Source: CADCWN01 sp046328475 (GTDB lineage Bacteria; Chloroflexota; Chloroflexia; Thermomicrobiales; CADCWN01). Taken from it: a stretch of 64,000 bases of DNA. Numbering within the stretch: the first letter of the stretch is position 1; every line of letters begins with the position of its first letter. Below are positions 25,329-36,567 of the stretch, in pieces. Under the pieces are notes generated by a model. The model was not told the origin of the DNA and made no database searches. It saw nothing but the letters and a program-made list of their open reading frames with translations. The stretch lies in contig JAXLWN010000008.1 of the NCBI GenBank assembly GCA_046328475.1, positions 62,001 to 126,000 on the forward strand, given 5' to 3'. Made by a program: the position numbers and the translations under genes.

Positions 25329-26346
25329 ACCCCTTCGCCTTCGCCCTTACCGCCACGTCCTCCCACACCTCGGGATTCAGAAGATAGGGCGGTCGCTCAC
25401 CATTCAGCACCTGCAACACCTGCGTCGCCGCCGAGATCGCCAGCTCCCGCCGCGCCAGCGCCGTCAACCCCGCCGTGTGCGGCGTCACGATTAGATTGTC
25501 GAGGTCATAGATCGCGCTATCGGTCGCCGGCGGCTCCATCTCGTACACATCGAGCGCCGCGCCCCGGATCCAGTGCTCGCTCAGCGCCTTGACCAGCGCC
25601 GCCTGCTGCACCACCGGCCCGCGCGACGTATTGACGAGGATCGCGTCCGGCTTCATCTGCCGCAATTGCTCCTCGCCGATCATCCCGCGCGACCCCGCGT
25701 TCAACTCCGGGTGGCAGGTGACCACATCCGCCTCGCGCAGCAGATCGGCCAACTCCGGCACCATTGTCACCCCCAGCTCGGCCACCTCCTCCGCCGCAAC
25801 ATAGGGGTCGTACCCGATCACCTTCATGTTGAACGCCGCGATGCACTTGCGCGCGACCTCCCGCCCGATGCTCCCGAGCCCGATCACCCCGAGCGTGTGC
25901 CCCTCCAGCTCGATCCGCCGCGACAGATGCCGGTCCTCCCAGCCCTCCCGCCGCCGTCGCCGGGCGCGCACATCGTCGCGCGTCACCTCCTTGGCCAGAT
26001 CGAGGATCAGCGCCAGCGTGTGCTCCGACACCGGCACCTTCCCCAGCCCCGGATTATTGACGACCGCGATCCCCTGCTCCGTCGCCTCGTGAATATCGAT
26101 CGAATCGGTCCCCCGCCCCGACGTGCTGGCGATCAGCAGATGCCGCGCCGCGCGCAACACCGGCGCTCGCAGCTTCGCCGGGTAGCGCACGATCGCCGCA
26201 TCGGCATCCGCGATCGCCGCCATCAACTCCGACTCGCTCGCATCGCTGGCGATCACCACCTCCGCGTGCTCGCGCAGCAGCGCCTCGCCATCGGGGTGAT
26301 ACATCGTCTCGATCAGCAACACCTTGGGGCGGCGGGTATCCGACAT
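25327..26346 (-). CDS. D-2-hydroxyacid dehydrogenase (PGDH-like)
   Basis: 339 residues from ATG 26346 (AAAGGAG ribosome site). NAD-dependent D-isomer 2-hydroxyacid dehydrogenase family: 'VIGLGSIGREVARKC' dinucleotide motif, 'NTSRGPVVQQAAL' with catalytic Arg, 'LDVYEMEPP' with Glu and 'VTPHTAGLT' with His. Length and the Arg-rich 'RARRRRREGWEDRHL' helix resemble phosphoglycerate-dehydrogenase-like or glyoxylate/hydroxypyruvate reductases without an ACT domain. It neighbours sugar-acid type oxidoreductases. Confidence 0.88.
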   Translation of the reverse strand: MSDTRRPKVLLIETMYHPDGEALLREHAEVVIASDASESELMAAIADADAAIVRYPAKLRAPVLRAARHLLIASTSGRGTDSIDIHEATEQGIAVVNNPGLGKVPVSEHTLALILDLAKEVTRDDVRARRRRREGWEDRHLSRRIELEGHTLGVIGLGSIGREVARKCIAAFNMKVIGYDPYVAAEEVAELGVTMVPELADLLREADVVTCHPELNAGSRGMIGEEQLRQMKPDAILVNTSRGPVVQQAALVKALSEHWIRGAALDVYEMEPPATDSAIYDLDNLIVTPHTAGLTALARRELAISAATQVLQVLNGERPPYLLNPEVWEDVAVRAKAKG

Positions 26347-26534
26347 CAGCACAGCTCCTTTCAGCTCTCCCACAAACCGAGTCCCCTGACCCGGTTCACA
26401 ATGCAACTCTCACAGCATCAGCGCTCGTCAAGCGAGCCTATCCTATCAGATACCAAGCCCCCACCGACGATCCTTGTCTTCTCCACCTCCAATCTGCCAA
26501 TTTTCCCCCAACCTGGCATGGTTCGCCCCTCCCG

Positions 26535-26662
26535 CCGGGTAGATAGAGGTAGGGGCGACGCGCTACGCCGCCCGCGCAGCCCCGCCACCCGGCATCCCGC
26601 TCGCCACCCGTCTCGTAGGGGCGCGTCGCGTCGCGCCCGCGCGGGAACGGCACCCGCACCGC
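26535..26662. repeat. Interspersed repeat family 3, copy 1
   Basis: Starts CGGGTAGATAGAGGTAGGGG and ends near GGGAACGGCACCCGCACCGC. Its reverse complement aligns with 63421-63545, including CCCCTACCTCTATCTACCCG at one end and GCGGGTGCCGTTC at the other. Confidence 0.8.
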
Positions 26663-26822
26663 TTCAACCACACCCGATCCACACCACGGAGGAGGCCCAC
26701 CATGCCCACCACCGCTCACCTTCGCCACTCGTCAAAGTCCCCCACATGTGGGGGATGTAGGGGGGCCTTGCCTTTGCCAGCCACCCGCACCAGGCCATAA
26801 GGGGAAGAAAGAAAGAAAGTTA

Positions 26823-26851
26823 AAAACCGCAAATCAAACCTACTTTTCGCC
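26823..26851. repeat. 29-bp shared motif, copy 1
   Basis: The reverse complement, starting GGCGAAAAGTAGGTTTGATT, matches 63066-63094 with 2 mismatches in 29. Confidence 0.85.
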
Positions 26852-26900
26852 ACGTAAGCGCGCCACCTCGCTTACACCATTACACGCGTACACCCCAACA

Positions 26901-26940
26901 CCCCCACGCCCCCACGCCCTCACGCCCCCACGCCCCCACA
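26901..26940. repeat. Octamer array CCCCCACG x5
   Basis: Five units with an 8-base period (third CCCTCACG, fifth CCCCCACA). The same relative place as the octamer array at 63014-63061 when that locus is inverted. Confidence 0.88.
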
Positions 26941-27022
26941 CCCCGCCCCGGTGATAGAATGCCCAGGCGGTTCCCATCGGAATCGCCGAAATGACGGAGC
27001 ATCACCGAGGTCAGGGGGCAGA

Positions 27023-28057
27023 ATGGGGGCGACGCAAGGCGGCACGGTGCGCTTCGGCGTGATCGGGCTCAACCACGACCACATCTACGGCATGGTGCGG
27101 ACACTGCTCGACGCGGGCGCGGAGATCGTCTCCTTCCACGCCCCCGAGGACGAGCTCGCCCTCCCCTTCGCCGAGCGCTACCCGCAAGCACGCCGGGTCG
27201 ATTCGCGCGCCGCCATCTACGAGGACGACTCGCTGCAGCTGATCGTCAGCGCCGCCATCGCGGACGAGCGCGGCCCGATCGGCGTCGCCGCGATGCAGCA
27301 CGGCAAGGACTACCTCAGCGACAAGCCCGGCTTCACCACCCTGCTGCAACTCGACGAGGCGAAGCGCGCCCAGGAGGCGACCGGCCGCATCCACAGCGTC
27401 TTCTACGGCGAGCGCTTCGAGAACCGCGCCACCGTGCGCGCGGGCGAACTGGTAAAGGCCGGGGCGATCGGGCGACCCTTGCAGACCATCGGCCTGGGGC
27501 CGCATCGGCTGCGCGCCCACACCCGGCCCGACTGGTTCTTCGACAAGGCCCGCTTCGGCGGCATCATCTGCGACATCGCCTCCCACCAGATGGACCAGTT
27601 CCTCTTCTTCACCGGCTCCACCGCCGCCGAGGTCGCCCTCTCCCAGGTCGGCAACCTCGCCCACCCGCAGTGGCCCGCGTTCGAAGACTTCGGTGACGTG
27701 GTCCTGCGCGGCAACGGCGGCACCGGCTACGTCCGCGTCGATTGGTTCACCCCCGACGGCCTGGAGACCTGGGGCGACACCCGCCTGACCGTGCTCGGCA
27801 CCGAAGGCTTCATCGAGGTGCGGAAGAACTGCGACATCGCCGGCCGCCCCGGCTCCAACCACGTCTTCCTGATCGACGGCAAGGAGACGCGCTACATCGA
27901 GAGCGCCGACGTCGAGCTCCCGTTCGGCCGCCTCTTCCTCGCCGACATCCTCAACCGCACCGACACCGCCATGACCCAGGCCCACTGCTTCCTCGCCTCC
28001 GAACTCGCCCTGCGCGCCCAGGCCCAGGCACGCCCGATCGAGGGCAAGCGCAATTGA
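27023..28057 (+). CDS. Gfo/Idh/MocA family oxidoreductase 1
   Basis: 344 residues from ATG 27023 (CAGGGGG upstream). 'VRFGVIGLNHDHIYGMV' is the Rossmann start, with an atypical 'GLNHDH' in place of GxGxxG. 'KDYLSDKPGFTT' is the 'EKP'-like motif with Lys/Asp in place of Glu. 'GGIICDIASHQMDQFLFFTG' is the conserved His loop of the C-terminal domain. It is a NAD(P)-dependent sugar or inositol-type dehydrogenase of unknown substrate. First of a plus-strand set with two further members and a cupin. Confidence 0.85.
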   Translation: MGATQGGTVRFGVIGLNHDHIYGMVRTLLDAGAEIVSFHAPEDELALPFAERYPQARRVDSRAAIYEDDSLQLIVSAAIADERGPIGVAAMQHGKDYLSDKPGFTTLLQLDEAKRAQEATGRIHSVFYGERFENRATVRAGELVKAGAIGRPLQTIGLGPHRLRAHTRPDWFFDKARFGGIICDIASHQMDQFLFFTGSTAAEVALSQVGNLAHPQWPAFEDFGDVVLRGNGGTGYVRVDWFTPDGLETWGDTRLTVLGTEGFIEVRKNCDIAGRPGSNHVFLIDGKETRYIESADVELPFGRLFLADILNRTDTAMTQAHCFLASELALRAQAQARPIEGKRN

Positions 28058-28069
28058 GTTCAGGGTTAC

Positions 28070-28140
28070 GGTTCGAAGGTTCGAAGGTTTGAAAGTTCAC
28101 CGCCCAACCTTCGAACCTTCGAACCTTCGAACTTTCGAAC
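28070..28140. repeat. Inverted pair of octamer arrays (GGTTCGAA / AACCTTCG)
   Basis: GGTTCGAA x2, GGTTTGAA and a partial unit (28070-28098), a 7-nt centre, then AACCTTCG x3, AACTTTCG and AAC (28106-28140). The two halves are reverse complements and can fold into one long hairpin. It starts 12 nt after the previous stop and lies 20 nt before the next start. Confidence 0.92.
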
Positions 28141-28160
28141 AAATCCAGCATGGAGTACCC

Positions 28161-29240
28161 ATGACCACCACCTCCCCCCAGCCATTACGCATCGCGGTCG
28201 TCGGCTGCGGCATCGGCCGCTCCCACGTCCGCGCCTACAAGACCCTCGAAGCGCGCTTCGACCTCACCACCATCTGCGACATCGACGGGCCGAAGGCCGA
28301 GGCGCTCGCCGAGGAGTACGGCGTCCCGCACGTCATCACCAGCCTCGATGATCTCTGCCGCCGGGACGATATCGACGTGATCGACATCTGCACGCCCCCG
28401 CACCTCCACTTCGCGCAGATCAGGCAGGTGCTGGCGGCGGGCAAGCACGCCATCTGCGAGAAGCCGCTCGTCGGCTCGCTGAAGGACGCCGACGCGCTGA
28501 TTGCGGATGAAGCCGCCTCCGGTCGCCGCCTGATGCCGATCTTCCAGTACCGCTTCGGCCACGGCCTCCAGAAATTGAAATTCCTCCAGGCCGAGGGCCT
28601 GACCGGCCTCCCCTACCAGGCGACCGTCGAGACCGCCTGGCGGCGTCGCCCCGAGTATTACGATGTACCCTGGCGCGGCAAGTGGGCCACCGAGCTCGGC
28701 GGCGCGCTGCTCGGCCACGCCATCCACGCCCACGATCTCCTCTGCTACATCCTCGGCCCGGTCAAGAGCGTCTTCGCCCGCGCCACCACCCGCGTCAACG
28801 CGATCGAGGTGGAGGACACCGCCGCGATCGCCCTGGAGATGGCGAACGGCGCGCTCGCCTCGCTCAGCGTCACGCTCGGCTCCTCGGCCGAGATCAGCCG
28901 CCACCGCTTCACCTTCCAGAACCTCTCCGCCGAGAGCAACACCCGCCCCTACACCAACAGCGGCGACCCCTGGACCTTCACCGGCGACTCGCCCGAACTC
29001 GCCGCCAGGATCGACGACGCCCTGGCCCGCTTCAACCCGCTCCCCGAGAGCTACGCCGGCCAGTTCTACCGCTTCTACGAGGCCCTGGAGACCGGCGGCG
29101 AACTCCCCGTCACCCTCGCCGACGCCCGCGCCTCGCTCGAACTGATCACCGCCCTCTACCACTCGGCCCAGACCGGCCAGCCGGTCGCACTCCCGATCGG
29201 CCCGGACCACCCGAAGTATGCAAGCTGGCTGCCCGCGTAA
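28161..29240 (+). CDS. Gfo/Idh/MocA family oxidoreductase 2
   Basis: 359 residues from ATG 28161. Upstream in-frame codons fall in the octamer array and are unlikely to be coding. 'LRIAVVGCGIGRSHVRAYK' is the nucleotide-binding start, 'HAICEKPLVGSLKDAD' is the EKP motif with catalytic Lys, and 'LGGALLGHAIHAHDLLCYILG' is the His loop. 'FYEALETGGELPVTLADARASLELITALY' is typical of the C-terminus. Oxidises a sugar or polyol hydroxyl. Part of the same catabolic set as the flanking oxidoreductases. Confidence 0.9.
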   Translation: MTTTSPQPLRIAVVGCGIGRSHVRAYKTLEARFDLTTICDIDGPKAEALAEEYGVPHVITSLDDLCRRDDIDVIDICTPPHLHFAQIRQVLAAGKHAICEKPLVGSLKDADALIADEAASGRRLMPIFQYRFGHGLQKLKFLQAEGLTGLPYQATVETAWRRRPEYYDVPWRGKWATELGGALLGHAIHAHDLLCYILGPVKSVFARATTRVNAIEVEDTAAIALEMANGALASLSVTLGSSAEISRHRFTFQNLSAESNTRPYTNSGDPWTFTGDSPELAARIDDALARFNPLPESYAGQFYRFYEALETGGELPVTLADARASLELITALYHSAQTGQPVALPIGPDHPKYASWLPA

Positions 29241-29267
29241 CGCGCAGCACAACCCGGGAAGGTAAGC

Positions 29268-29660
29268 ATGGCAAGCGAGCCGCAGCCCAAGGCGAGTCCA
29301 GTGGTCGATCTCCTGGCGACACTCCAGGCCAGCGCCGTGCAGGGCGCGATCTGGTCCCACGCGGGCAACGACCTCAACGCCAACCTCGTCCGACTCGACG
29401 CGGGCGAGAGCGTGGGCGGCCACGTCAACGGCGAGGTTGACGTGCTCCTCATCGGGCTGCTCGGCGCGGGCACGGTGGAACTGGATGGACAGTCGCATCG
29501 CGTCGGGCCAGGGCAGTTAGTCATCCTGCCGAAGGGCACGCTCCGCGCGATCGAAGCGGGCGAGGAGGGCTTCGCCTACCTCACCTGCCACCGTCGCCGC
29601 CCCGGCCTCTGGCCCGAGAACCGCGCCCGCCCGGCGTCGGGCAACACATCCATCGGCTGA
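29268..29660 (+). CDS. Small cupin-domain protein
   Basis: 130 residues. A single beta-barrel cupin: 'RLDAGESVGGHVNGEVDVLLIGLLGAGTVELDG' (motif 1 with His) and 'VGPGQLVILPKGTLRAI' (motif 2 region). It may bind a metal and act as a sugar isomerase, or only sense a ligand. GGAAGG ribosome site before ATG 29268. It lies between two Gfo/Idh/MocA genes with short gaps, so it is probably in the same operon. Confidence 0.8.
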   Translation: MASEPQPKASPVVDLLATLQASAVQGAIWSHAGNDLNANLVRLDAGESVGGHVNGEVDVLLIGLLGAGTVELDGQSHRVGPGQLVILPKGTLRAIEAGEEGFAYLTCHRRRPGLWPENRARPASGNTSIG

Positions 29661-29682
29661 TCAGCACCAGCGAGGGGGAAGG

Positions 29683-30882
29683 ATGGCCGCACCGCGACGC
29701 GTCCGCATCGGCATCATCGGCGCGGGGTTCGCCGCGCGGTTGCACCTGGAGAACTACGCGCTTGTCCACGGCGTGGAGGTGGAGATCGCCGGGGTCTACT
29801 CGCCCACCGAGGAGCGCAGCCGCCACCTCGCCGCGCACTTCGGCGACTTCACCATCTACCCGACCGCCGACGACCTGCTCGGCGACCCCACGATCGACCT
29901 CGTGGACCTCTGCGTCCCCAACAGCCAGCACGTCCCCCTGATCGTCCGCTGCGCCGAAGCCGGCAAGCACGTCGTCTGCGAGAAGCCCCTCACCGGCTTC
30001 TTCGGCGACGGCGAGCCAAAGGTCGGCGACCGCTTCGGCCGCGCCGAGATGCTCTCCGGCGCGCTCGCCAACGCCGACCGCGCGCTCGACGCCCTCGCCC
30101 AGGCCGGGAAGCGCCTCCACTACGCCGAGAACTGGGTCTACAGCCCCAACATCCGCAAAGCCGCCCGCCTGATCGAGCGGAGCGGCAGCACCATCCTCCG
30201 GCTCGTCGGCGAGGAGTCGCACAGCGGCACCCACTCCCCCTACGCGCGCCAGTGGCGCTTCAGCGGCGGCGGCTCCCTCTTCAACAAGGGCTGCCACCCG
30301 CTCGGCGCGGCCCTCGCGCTGAAGTACGCCGAGGGCGAGCGCCGCCACGGCAAGCCGATCCGCCCCGCCTCCGTCGTCGCCTCCGTCGCCTCCCTCACCA
30401 AGCTCTCCGCCTTCGAGGCCGAGGCCGAGAAGTTCATCCGCACCGGCTGGGAGGACTGCGAGGACTGGGGCTCGCTGCTGCTCACCTTCGACGACGGCAC
30501 CGTCGCGCAGATCACCGCCGCCGACATCACCCTCGGCGGCATCCAGAACGTCTTCTCGGTCTACGGCACCCGCGCGGTCGTCCACGCCAACAACGTGCCC
30601 AACACCACCGTCGTCGCCTACACCCCGCGCGACGGCATCTTTGGCGACGAGTACATCCGCGAGAAGGTCGAGACGACCGGCGGCTGGCAGTTCACCAGCG
30701 GCGACGAGCACTGGATGAACGGCTTCCCCGCCGAACTGCAAGACTTCTGCACCGCCGTCGCCGCCGACCGCGAGCCGGTCAGCGGCGCGATGCTCGCCCG
30801 CGACGTGGTGCTGGTCTCCTACGGTGCCTACCTCGCCGCCGCCGAGGGGCGCGCGGTCGAGTTGGGGGCGCTGGTGCGATAG
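29683..30882 (+). CDS. Gfo/Idh/MocA family oxidoreductase 3
   Basis: 399 residues. 'VRIGIIGAGFAARLHLENY' Rossmann motif, 'GKHVVCEKPLTGFFG' with catalytic Lys and 'GGGSLFNKGCHPLGAALALK' with the conserved His. A longer insert around residues 85-145 includes 'GDGEPKVGDRFGRAEM', seen in larger members of the family. AGGGGGAAGG directly precedes the ATG. It follows the cupin gene by 22 nt. The substrate is probably related to those of the two upstream family members. Confidence 0.9.
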   Translation: MAAPRRVRIGIIGAGFAARLHLENYALVHGVEVEIAGVYSPTEERSRHLAAHFGDFTIYPTADDLLGDPTIDLVDLCVPNSQHVPLIVRCAEAGKHVVCEKPLTGFFGDGEPKVGDRFGRAEMLSGALANADRALDALAQAGKRLHYAENWVYSPNIRKAARLIERSGSTILRLVGEESHSGTHSPYARQWRFSGGGSLFNKGCHPLGAALALKYAEGERRHGKPIRPASVVASVASLTKLSAFEAEAEKFIRTGWEDCEDWGSLLLTFDDGTVAQITAADITLGGIQNVFSVYGTRAVVHANNVPNTTVVAYTPRDGIFGDEYIREKVETTGGWQFTSGDEHWMNGFPAELQDFCTAVAADREPVSGAMLARDVVLVSYGAYLAAAEGRAVELGALVR

Positions 30883-30931
30883 GGTCTCGCCCCGGCCAGG
30901 TCTTCCTCGCACGTCGTGCTAAGGAGGGCTC

Positions 30932-31759
30932 ATGGAATGCATGGTGCGCGGTATCCCGATCCGCTATGAGGAACACGGCACCGGTCGCCCGCGGCTGATG
31001 CTGCACGGCTGGCCGGGCTTCCACGGCTTCATGACGCATCACCTGGAGCCGCTGTTCGCGCAGCGGCCGGGGTGGCGACGCCTCTACCCGAACCTGCCCG
31101 GCATGGGCGGGACGCCCGGGGCCGACTGGATCACGGGCCAGGACCAGATGCTGGAGGCCACACTCGGCTTCCTCGATGCCGTTGCGCCCGGCGAACGCTT
31201 CGCCCTGGCGGGTGCCTCCTACGGCGGCTACCTGGGGCGCGGCGTGATCCACGCCCGGCAGGCGCAGCTCGACGGCGCGTTCCTCTGGACGCCGCTGGTG
31301 GAGACCGACCCCGCCCGGAAAGGCCTCCCGGAGCACCAGGTATTCGCGCGCGACCCCGACCTGCTCGCCTCTCTGCCGCCGGACGAGATCCCCTGGACGC
31401 GGGTGAGCGTCGCGCAGACCCCGGCGATGCTGGCGGAGTTCCGGGCGGCGGTGAAGCCCGGCTTCCAGGCCGCCGATCGCGAATTCCTGGGGCGTATAGC
31501 ACAGCGCTACGCCTTCTCGTTCGACGTGGACGCGCTGCCGGAGCCGTGCCCCGCCCCGGTGCTGCTCCTGGCCGGACGGCAGGATGCGCAATGCGGCTAT
31601 CGCGAGGCCTGGAAATTGCTGGACAACTTCCCCCGGGCGACCTTCGCGGTGCTGGACCGCGCCGGGCACGGCGTGGCGAGCGAACAGCGCCCCCTCTTCC
31701 GCGCCCTGGTCGGCGAGTGGCTGGACCGCGTGGAGGAGTACATCGCACAACAAGCATAG
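30932..31759 (+). CDS. Alpha/beta hydrolase
   Basis: 275 residues. 'LMLHGWPGFHGF' oxyanion region, 'YPNLPGMGGTPG', nucleophile elbow 'LAGASYGGYLGRG' (GxSxGG), 'VLLLAGRQDAQCGY' with the acid, and 'LDRAGHGVASEQ' with the catalytic His. AAGGAGG lies just before ATG 30932. It lies 49 nt after the third oxidoreductase and may belong to the same transcript. Substrate unknown. Confidence 0.85.
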   Translation: MECMVRGIPIRYEEHGTGRPRLMLHGWPGFHGFMTHHLEPLFAQRPGWRRLYPNLPGMGGTPGADWITGQDQMLEATLGFLDAVAPGERFALAGASYGGYLGRGVIHARQAQLDGAFLWTPLVETDPARKGLPEHQVFARDPDLLASLPPDEIPWTRVSVAQTPAMLAEFRAAVKPGFQAADREFLGRIAQRYAFSFDVDALPEPCPAPVLLLAGRQDAQCGYREAWKLLDNFPRATFAVLDRAGHGVASEQRPLFRALVGEWLDRVEEYIAQQA

Positions 31760-31920
31760 CGCGGCGGGATGGGACAGAAATCTGGCCCTCCGTTGCCAGG
31801 AAGCGTCCCCTGTGCATTGTGCTACAATGCTACGAATAGCGGGGGGAACGTTCGCGCTCGCGCAGCCTGCGCCACCCTGGACACTGGGCGAAAGCCGCGC
31901 CGCCGAGGAGGACTCACATC

Positions 31921-33675
<1,755 letters not shown>

Positions 33676-33758
33676 ACGGGTGGTGGGGGGGGGGGAGTCG
33701 TGAGAATCTCGCTTCTGGCTGGTGACCTCAGGTAGCAGGCAACGGCGGAGAGTGAAGA

Positions 33759-33790
33759 ACTGACTACTGACTACTGACTACTGACTACTG
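33759..33790. repeat. Heptamer array ACTGACT x4
   Basis: Four perfect copies and a partial ACTG, running directly into the sdhB ribosome site (CTGGAGGACACA). An 11-G run lies about 65 nt earlier. It is the only array in the window that merges with a Shine-Dalgarno sequence. Confidence 0.92.
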
Positions 33791-33799
33791 GAGGACACA

Positions 33800-34498
33800 A
33801 TGCGCGTTCATTTCCGCATCAAGCGGTTTGACCCGACGGTCGATCAGAAGCCGTACTTCAAGGAGTACGATGTTGACCTCGATCCGATGGATCGCGTGCT
33901 CGACGGGCTGAATAAGGTCAAGTGGGAACTGGATGGGACGCTGACCTACCGACGGTCGTGCGCGCACGGCGTCTGCGGGTCGGACGCGATGCGCGTCAAC
34001 GGGCGCAACCGGCTCGCCTGCACGCTGCTCGTCCGCGACGCCGGGACCAAGCTCACGATCGAGCCGCTGCTGGGGCTGAAGGTTATCAAAGACCTCGTCG
34101 TGGACATGGATCCCTTCTTCCAGAAGTACCGCGACATCAAGCCCTACCTGATCAACGACGACCCGCCGCCGCAGACCGAGCGGCGGCAATCGGTGGAGCA
34201 GCGCGCGATCTTCGACGACACCACGAAGTGCATCCTCTGCGCCGCCTGCACGACCTCCTGCCCGCCCTTCTGGGCGAACAAGGAGTTCGTCGGACCGGCA
34301 TCGATCGTGAACGCCCACCGCTTCATCTTCGATAGCCGCGATCACGGCGCTGCGGAGCGGTTGGCGATCCTGAACCAGCGCGAGGGCGTGTGGCGCTGCC
34401 GCACCGTCTTCAACTGCACCGACGCCTGCCCGCGCCACATCAAGATCACCGAGGCGATCGAGGATGTGAAACGCGCACTGCTGTTCAACCGCTTCTAG
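33800..34498 (+). CDS. sdhB: Succinate dehydrogenase/fumarate reductase iron-sulfur subunit
   Basis: 232 residues. [2Fe-2S] ligands in 'RRSCAHGVCGSDAMRVNGRNRLAC', then 'CILCAACTTSCP' and 'CRTVFNCTDACPRHI' for the [4Fe-4S] and [3Fe-4S] clusters. Passes electrons from SdhA to the quinone-reducing anchor. Strong GGAGG site before ATG 33800, fused to a heptamer array. No sdhC/D is present on either side, so the anchor must be encoded elsewhere. Confidence 0.96.
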   Translation: MRVHFRIKRFDPTVDQKPYFKEYDVDLDPMDRVLDGLNKVKWELDGTLTYRRSCAHGVCGSDAMRVNGRNRLACTLLVRDAGTKLTIEPLLGLKVIKDLVVDMDPFFQKYRDIKPYLINDDPPPQTERRQSVEQRAIFDDTTKCILCAACTTSCPPFWANKEFVGPASIVNAHRFIFDSRDHGAAERLAILNQREGVWRCRTVFNCTDACPRHIKITEAIEDVKRALLFNRF

Positions 34499-34537
34499 AC
34501 CGGAACGCAACGGCGCAGCACTAGCGTAGTGGCATGT

Positions 34538-34667
34538 GCCGAGCGTTGAATACCGAGTCCCGGAGCCCAAGTACGGGCAAGGCCGGGAACATTGCTGGTA
34601 GCTGGTCCGCAATCGTGGAACAACAATTGCTACCGCCAGCGTAGACACTCGGTACTCGGCGCTCGGC
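34538..34667. repeat. 130-bp element bounded by inverted heptamer triplets
   Basis: Left end GCCGAGC-GTTGAAT-ACCGAGT (34538-34558). Right end ACTCGGT-ACTCGGC-GCTCGGC (34647-34667). The outer and inner heptamers are exact reverse complements, and the middle one differs. 88 bp of ordinary sequence lies between. Confidence 0.75.
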
Positions 34668-34685
34668 ATTCTTGTCACCGGCGAA

Positions 34686-34701
34686 CGTGAAACAATTCAC
34701 G
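34686..34701. promoter_or_regulatory. Palindrome CGTGAA-N4-TTCACG, possible operator of pckA
   Basis: A perfect 6-bp inverted repeat with a 4-nt spacer, about 110 nt before the pckA start. CRP/FNR-like or LacI-like regulators bind such sites. No -35/-10 pair could be assigned with confidence. Confidence 0.35.
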
Positions 34702-34808
34702 AACTTTGGGCGTTGTGAAGGGTATCGGCGCGTAGCGAGGCGGGCACCTGGCCCGCAAATGGTGGGGATAGAGACGCTGCGCGAAGGCTGATCGTGGGGG
34801 GTACGACT

Positions 34809-36443
<1,635 letters not shown>

Positions 36444-36496
36444 CGCTCTGCCCCCCGACATCGGTTCGGATGGGCAGGCCGAGCAACGCGAGCGGA

Positions 36497-36552
36497 TGTG
36501 CGAACAGAGGGCGGCCCCGGCGATGATCGCCGGGGCCGCCCCTGTTCGCACA
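36497..36552. terminator. Very long hairpin between convergent pckA and phn genes
   Basis: TGCGAACAG..GGGCGGCCCCGGCGAT pairs with ATCGCCGGGGCCGCCC..CTGTTCGCA (about 36499-36550), roughly 24 bp with one bulge and almost no loop. It serves both the pckA (+) and phnE (-) transcripts. No T-run. Confidence 0.8.
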
Positions 36553-36567
36553 ACGACGCTCGGCGGA

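Larger units (their letters stand above)
26347..27022. other. Long spacer composed mainly of repeats
   Basis: 676 bp with no credible gene. In order: leader of the dehydrogenase; repeat family 3 (26535-26662); palindrome CCCCCACATGTGGGGG (26738-26753); GAAAGAAAGAAAG; the 29-mer at 26823-26851; an octamer array (26901-26940); and the leader of the next gene. Confidence 0.7.
34499..34808. other. Spacer upstream of pckA
   Basis: 310 bp without a gene. Contains the inverted-repeat element at 34538-34667, the palindrome CGTGAA-ACAA-TTCACG at 34686-34701, and the pckA leader. No clear sdhB terminator was found. Confidence 0.6.

Noticed and set aside
26951..27022. N-terminal extension of the first Gfo/Idh/MocA protein
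   Set aside because: The translated extension is low-complexity and lacks similarity to the family. ATG 27023 precedes the Rossmann motif directly and has a purine-rich site.
28070..28098. tRNA T-loop, from the GGTTCGAA string
   Set aside because: The string is a tandem repeat without acceptor, D or anticodon arms around it.
25029..28140. Short tandem arrays as a CRISPR locus
   Set aside because: The units are 7-8 bases with no unique spacers between them, so they are not CRISPR repeats. No cas gene is present.
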